Shown here piece by piece: positions 17,039-20,000 of a stretch of DNA of 20,000 nucleotides. The notes below the pieces were generated by a model that was given only the letters and a program-made list of their open reading frames with translations, made no database searches and was not told the origin of the DNA. Position 1 is the first letter of the stretch. Each line of letters starts with the position of its first letter. The stretch is from positions 163,339 through 183,338 of the forward strand of contig CAJNDS010002611.1 of assembly GCA_905221605.1 (NCBI GenBank). The letters are read 5' to 3'. This DNA comes from Symbiodinium natans. Its lineage: Eukaryota; Sar; Dinophyceae; Suessiales; Symbiodiniaceae. Made by a program: the position numbers and the translations under genes.

Positions 17039-17105
17039 ATCTGATGCAATGAATCAACTTGCACGTTCCAAGTAGGATGCTCAAATTGGATGCAGGGAAG
17101 CTGAG

Positions 17106-17385
17106 TTTGCGAAGCCTGACCTGGGACGCCTTGCGCGGCTCCTGGGGCCAGCGCTGCGACAGGGCAAAATTTCATACCTGGTCGAGAAAATGTGACCCCA
17201 ACTGACCGAACTTAAACCACCAGGCTGGAGGAGGTCTCACATAGGTACGAGTACTTTGCGAAGAGGGAAGCACCTGACCTGGGACACCTTGCACGGCTCT
17301 CGGGGCCAGCGCTGCGACAAGGCAGGTTGCATCCGAAAAAGTGACTCTAAGTTGAACCCACCGTCCTTGAGGAGGCCTCACATGT
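17106..17385. repeat. Tandem imperfect duplication (block A), copies at 17106-17246 and 17255-17385
   Basis: Both copies share TTTGCGAAG, CCTGACCTGGGACrCCTTGC, GGGGCCAGCGCTGCGACA, AAAnTGACyC and GGAGGnCTCACAT in the same order. The copies have diverged by substitutions and small indels. They lie in the non-coding part downstream of the retrotransposon ORF. Confidence 0.75.
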
Positions 17386-17473
17386 TCGGGGGGGAATTTT
17401 GCTGGGGTCAAAGGAAGTGCGCACAGGGCTCTTACAGATGCTTCAGGTTCAGGGACAAAAATGGGTAAGCTTG

Positions 17474-17552
17474 GCCTTACGCTACAGCAGGCAGATCGGT
17501 CTACTGTAAGAAACACTACCGGGGAGGAAGCCTCCGGAGGAAACCTCCGCAT
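17474..17552. repeat. Duplicated block B, copy 1, with double GGAGG hairpin
   Basis: The block begins near GCCTTACGCTACAGCAGGCAGAT and ends with GGAGGAAGCCTCC followed at once by GGAGGAAACCTCC and GCATG. It is repeated imperfectly at 17633-17715. Confidence 0.78.
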
Positions 17553-17632
17553 GTGAAGGTTCATGCAAGAGACTGTACTTTTTAGCACGAGATCATGGCT
17601 TTATTGCGCGCAGGGCAGCATTCATGCCGAGT

Positions 17633-17715
17633 TGCCTTAAGCAACAGCAGGCAGATAGGTCTTCTTTAAGAAAGAACACTGCTGCGGAGGATGCCTCCGG
17701 AGGAAACCTCCGCAT
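17633..17715. repeat. Duplicated block B, copy 2
   Basis: It reads GCCTTAAGCAACAGCAGGCAGAT, then GGAGGATGCCTCC and GGAGGAAACCTCC and GCATG. Differences from copy 1 include a small insertion (AAGAAAGAACAC) and the change in the first hairpin loop. Confidence 0.78.
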
Positions 17716-17781
17716 GCGTGCTTGGACTTGGCGGGTGCTGACAATTGGGCAAAGGCCTGCCTCATGGCTGCCTGGCTGAAT

Positions 17782-20000
17782 CTAATCTCTTACATAGAAG
17801 GCCAAGTACGATCCTCGGCATATTTGATCCGAGAGGAGCATGGTGCATCTTGGCGGATCACTATCATCAGCTAGGTACGCAACTCCATCTCTCCAAAACC
17901 CCGCTCGGTAATGTCCAGAGCTCCAGTCTTCGCCGATATGGATAATGAATGCATAGAGGCTAAAGGACACTGCTTCTGTTGAGGTTCCGTTATCTCGAAA
18001 CATTGGCATCTCAAGAACTGTGTCCAGCGCTTGTGGGCGGGAAGTTTTGATTTGCTGATCAAATCTTTGAATTTGTAAGCAAATGAGTCTTGTATCTGGA
18101 AGCAAGGCAAACACACTACCCCTGTTCGTCCATTGTGTTACTGATTGCTGAAGAGTCGAGAGTCCATCCGGCGGCTCGGGTAGATACAGAATCAAGCCAC
18201 CTTTTTCCTCAACACTTATGCGTTCCTCCGGTGCTGAGATATGAACTCGCGCCTCCCATTTATCTGATGAAAGATCTGGAATACGCTGAGAGATATGCAA
18301 CAGAAATTGAGATGCATCCTCCTGCCTGGGTCGTAATCGCCATCCTGCTAGCAGCGGACGAAGATGTCGCAACCTCCGAACATCCGCATGAGAGGATCTG
18401 CCATTCAGGGAACCTATTTCCGTTAGGATGGAATTTAAAGAAGGATCTGGGAACAGTCCGTCTGACAAGAGAGAGATAAGGATATGAACGACCGTGTGTG
18501 CATAGCACAGTTGATGCGGATTATGATAAGCTAGACGCCAGGCAGCGTCTTGCATGGAAGCTGTGGGAGGTGCAGTGGTTGAACGACCCGAGACGCGTGC
18601 AGTGTATGTCAGCAAAGAAGCTCGGCTGCTGGAGGAAGCCTCCTGGGAGGAAGCCTCCCTTCCTCTCACCTGGCTAATTGGAGGATCTGCACTGAAGAGA
18701 TCTGGCAGCTCCATAGGCTTGGCACAAGCTGCACTCATGGCGTATGTCTGAAGCAGAACCACACATTGCTCTGCATGGCGTACTGGAGCATCTACCACAA
18801 TGCGACAATACCTACATTCTTCTTTTTTGTGCAGGAGGCGCTTATGTGTTCGCATGTTGGCAAGAATGGATGCCGAGGATTGTGCCCAGAAAGCGGGATG
18901 AGCTTTCTGAATGTGCTGTTTCACTCCTTTGTGGCCAACAATGTATTGCCCACAGAGACTGCAGTTCGTTAATAGATGCTGAGTGACATGTCTCTTTTTT
19001 AGTAGAAGATCAGGATCCTTCTTAAGTTGTTCCTGCACGCTAGACTGATAGATCATAGCTATGCTTTCTGAGCTTGTACAGGATTTGGCTCGTTCTTTCA
19101 GCTCGTGCAGCTGAGGGCAAATGCCTGACTCCACATGTCTGCGAAGTTGATGCATTGTGCGCAACTGCCTGTTGCATGCCGCACATTGCGGAAGTCCTTT
19201 GCAGCTATGCACAGTGACCTGAAATTTTGGGCCTAGCTGATTCGCACGCTGTCCTCCATGCTTCACCAGAGTATGTTGCTGAAGACCCTTAGCGCTGGAA
19301 AATTTCCGATCGCACAGAGAGCACGGTACCTCCTGGTCTGCCTCGGTCAGGTCCAAATGCATGCTCTGAAGCTCCTGTTGCAGCGCAACAATCCTACCTC
19401 TAAGTCCCAGATACCACTGTATGTTCTGATCCGGGTTGTACTTCTGACAGGCATCTAGTGCGTCTTGATAGTTTTTCATCTGGCTGATCAAAACTGCTTG
19501 AGGAGTCTGAACCTTATATTGCTCGAACAGAGTCTTCGTGTCAATATGGCTGTAGTGCTGATGTTGCTTAAAGATGGATCTTAGCATCCTCGAGTATTTA
19601 CTCTGAAGCTTCTGAAGACCTGATGAGGTGATGCCAGTGGCCACAAGCCCATGCAAGAGTGAGGATTCCACATAGACCCTCCAGATCTCCAACTTCTTTG
19701 AAGCCTCCAAGGCCTTAGTGGAGCACAGGATGTGTCGAAGTAGCTCAAACTTGCCTTGAGCTTGGGCGATCCTATAGTCAACAGTCTGGTCTTTGTAGGA
19801 TCCATAGCTGAACTGCACCCCTAGATATGTTAGTTTGTGATGAATCGGAATCTTATGTCCTGAGGGAAGGACGATGTGCAACTGCTTCTCTTTGCGCATC
19901 GTGTGCTTTTTGCGAAAGATGGACTGCTGAGTGCCCTGAACCATTAGCAAGGCTTTGGACTTCGTTGGATTGACTTCCAGCCCCACGTCCTCAAGAGACT
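17782..20000 (-). CDS. Retrotransposon polyprotein: RT C-terminus, C2H2-type fingers, USP-like deubiquitinase domain (5' partial)
   Basis: The frame is open to the right edge (ends SLEDVGLEVNPTKSKALL), so residue numbers are from 19986. Residues 1-60 carry the GLEVNPTKSK and LTYLGVQF motifs that follow the catalytic YxDD in non-LTR reverse transcriptases. A helical region follows to about 215. Four Cys/His fingers come next: C222/C225/H238/H243, C268/C271/H284/C290 (CCHC), C342/C345/H358/H363 and a compact C391/C394/H404/C408. Residues 481-734 have USP boxes: HQLCYAH (Cys 494), QEDASQF (555-561), ICLQIQRF (635-642), then GHYRA (His 692), LADD (707-708) and terminal YLAFYVR. That is a complete Cys-His-Asp set ending at the natural USP end. 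The protein has no frameshift or internal stop over 739 codons, suggesting recent activity or selection. The catalytic RT palm and any endonuclease lie off the window. Confidence 0.87.
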   Translation of the reverse strand, partial: SLEDVGLEVNPTKSKALLMVQGTQQSIFRKKHTMRKEKQLHIVLPSGHKIPIHHKLTYLGVQFSYGSYKDQTVDYRIAQAQGKFELLRHILCSTKALEASKKLEIWRVYVESSLLHGLVATGITSSGLQKLQSKYSRMLRSIFKQHQHYSHIDTKTLFEQYKVQTPQAVLISQMKNYQDALDACQKYNPDQNIQWYLGLRGRIVALQQELQSMHLDLTEADQEVPCSLCDRKFSSAKGLQQHTLVKHGGQRANQLGPKFQVTVHSCKGLPQCAACNRQLRTMHQLRRHVESGICPQLHELKERAKSCTSSESIAMIYQSSVQEQLKKDPDLLLKKRHVTQHLLTNCSLCGQYIVGHKGVKQHIQKAHPAFWAQSSASILANMRTHKRLLHKKEECRYCRIVVDAPVRHAEQCVVLLQTYAMSAACAKPMELPDLFSADPPISQVRGREASSQEASSSSRASLLTYTARVSGRSTTAPPTASMQDAAWRLAYHNPHQLCYAHTVVHILISLLSDGLFPDPSLNSILTEIGSLNGRSSHADVRRLRHLRPLLAGWRLRPRQEDASQFLLHISQRIPDLSSDKWEARVHISAPEERISVEEKGGLILYLPEPPDGLSTLQQSVTQWTNRGSVFALLPDTRLICLQIQRFDQQIKTSRPQALDTVLEMPMFRDNGTSTEAVSFSLYAFIIHIGEDWSSGHYRAGFWRDGVAYLADDSDPPRCTMLLSDQICRGSYLAFYVRD
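18631..18659 (-). repeat. GGAGGAAGCCTCC hairpin pair inside the polyprotein ORF
   Basis: Two adjacent inverted repeats (18631-18643 and 18645-18659) encode, on the minus strand, a serine/alanine-rich linker (REASSQEASSSS) between the fingers and the USP domain. The same hairpin family occurs in the 3' region at 17023, 17523 and 17687. The linker position would tolerate an insertion. Confidence 0.75.

Larger units (their letters stand above)
16545..20000 (-). mobile_element. Non-LTR (LINE-like) retrotransposon, 3' part
   Basis: A minus-strand ORF with the end of a reverse transcriptase runs in from the right edge and stops at 17782. It is followed (towards lower coordinates) by about 1.2 kb of non-coding DNA built from duplicated blocks and hairpins, and then by (GTT)n/(GCT)n on this strand at 16533. 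The left border is inferred from the sharp start of the microsatellite: LINE 3' ends are often marked by a simple repeat, but I see no target-site duplication because the 5' end is outside the window. Confidence 0.65.

Overview
This is nuclear DNA of a eukaryote, most likely a dinoflagellate (Symbiodiniaceae-like or a relative; the genus cannot be fixed from this window). Four things point there. Two recognisable genes are cut into very small exons. Every acceptor I could place reads AG|G, while most donors are GC or GA rather than GT. TTTAGGG-type telomere-like arrays lie inside the sequence. The two genes lie on the same strand and are separated by kilobases of repeats. No prokaryotic gene organisation is visible, and nearly all long open frames are chance or low-complexity frames.

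Layout. 1-1263 is probably intron, with the upstream exons off the left edge. 1264-4626 (perhaps to 4826) carries the last exons of an Aquarius (AQR/IBP160/EMB-4) homologue, the intron-binding spliceosomal SF1 helicase. It has helicase motifs IV, V and VI, and a 2.4-kb intron filled with dispersed repeats separates motif V from motif VI. 4827-12047 is mostly gene-poor: short tandem repeats, homopolymer G/C tracts, two large interstitial TTTAGGG arrays, a 57-bp tandem repeat and one doubtful small ORF. 12048-13680 holds nine exons of a UNC93-like (MFS fold) membrane protein whose N-terminal exons are unresolved and whose C-terminal exons are not seen. 14106-16533 is a 2.4-kb, almost T-free triplet/decamer microsatellite. 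16545-20000, read on the minus strand, is the 3' part of a non-LTR retrotransposon. Its polyprotein runs from the end of the reverse transcriptase through four Cys/His fingers to a C-terminal ubiquitin-specific-protease (USP) type domain with all expected catalytic boxes. Its 3' region is built from duplicated blocks carrying GGAGGAAACCTCC hairpins and ends against the microsatellite.

The most interesting signals are the retrotransposon that appears to carry its own deubiquitinase, the splicing-factor gene spliced mostly through GC-AG introns (one of 55 nt between perfect 6-bp direct repeats), and the GA-AG/GC-AG architecture of the UNC93-like gene. Exon boundaries were deduced by hand from family conservation plus the AG|G rule. 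There was no transcript evidence.
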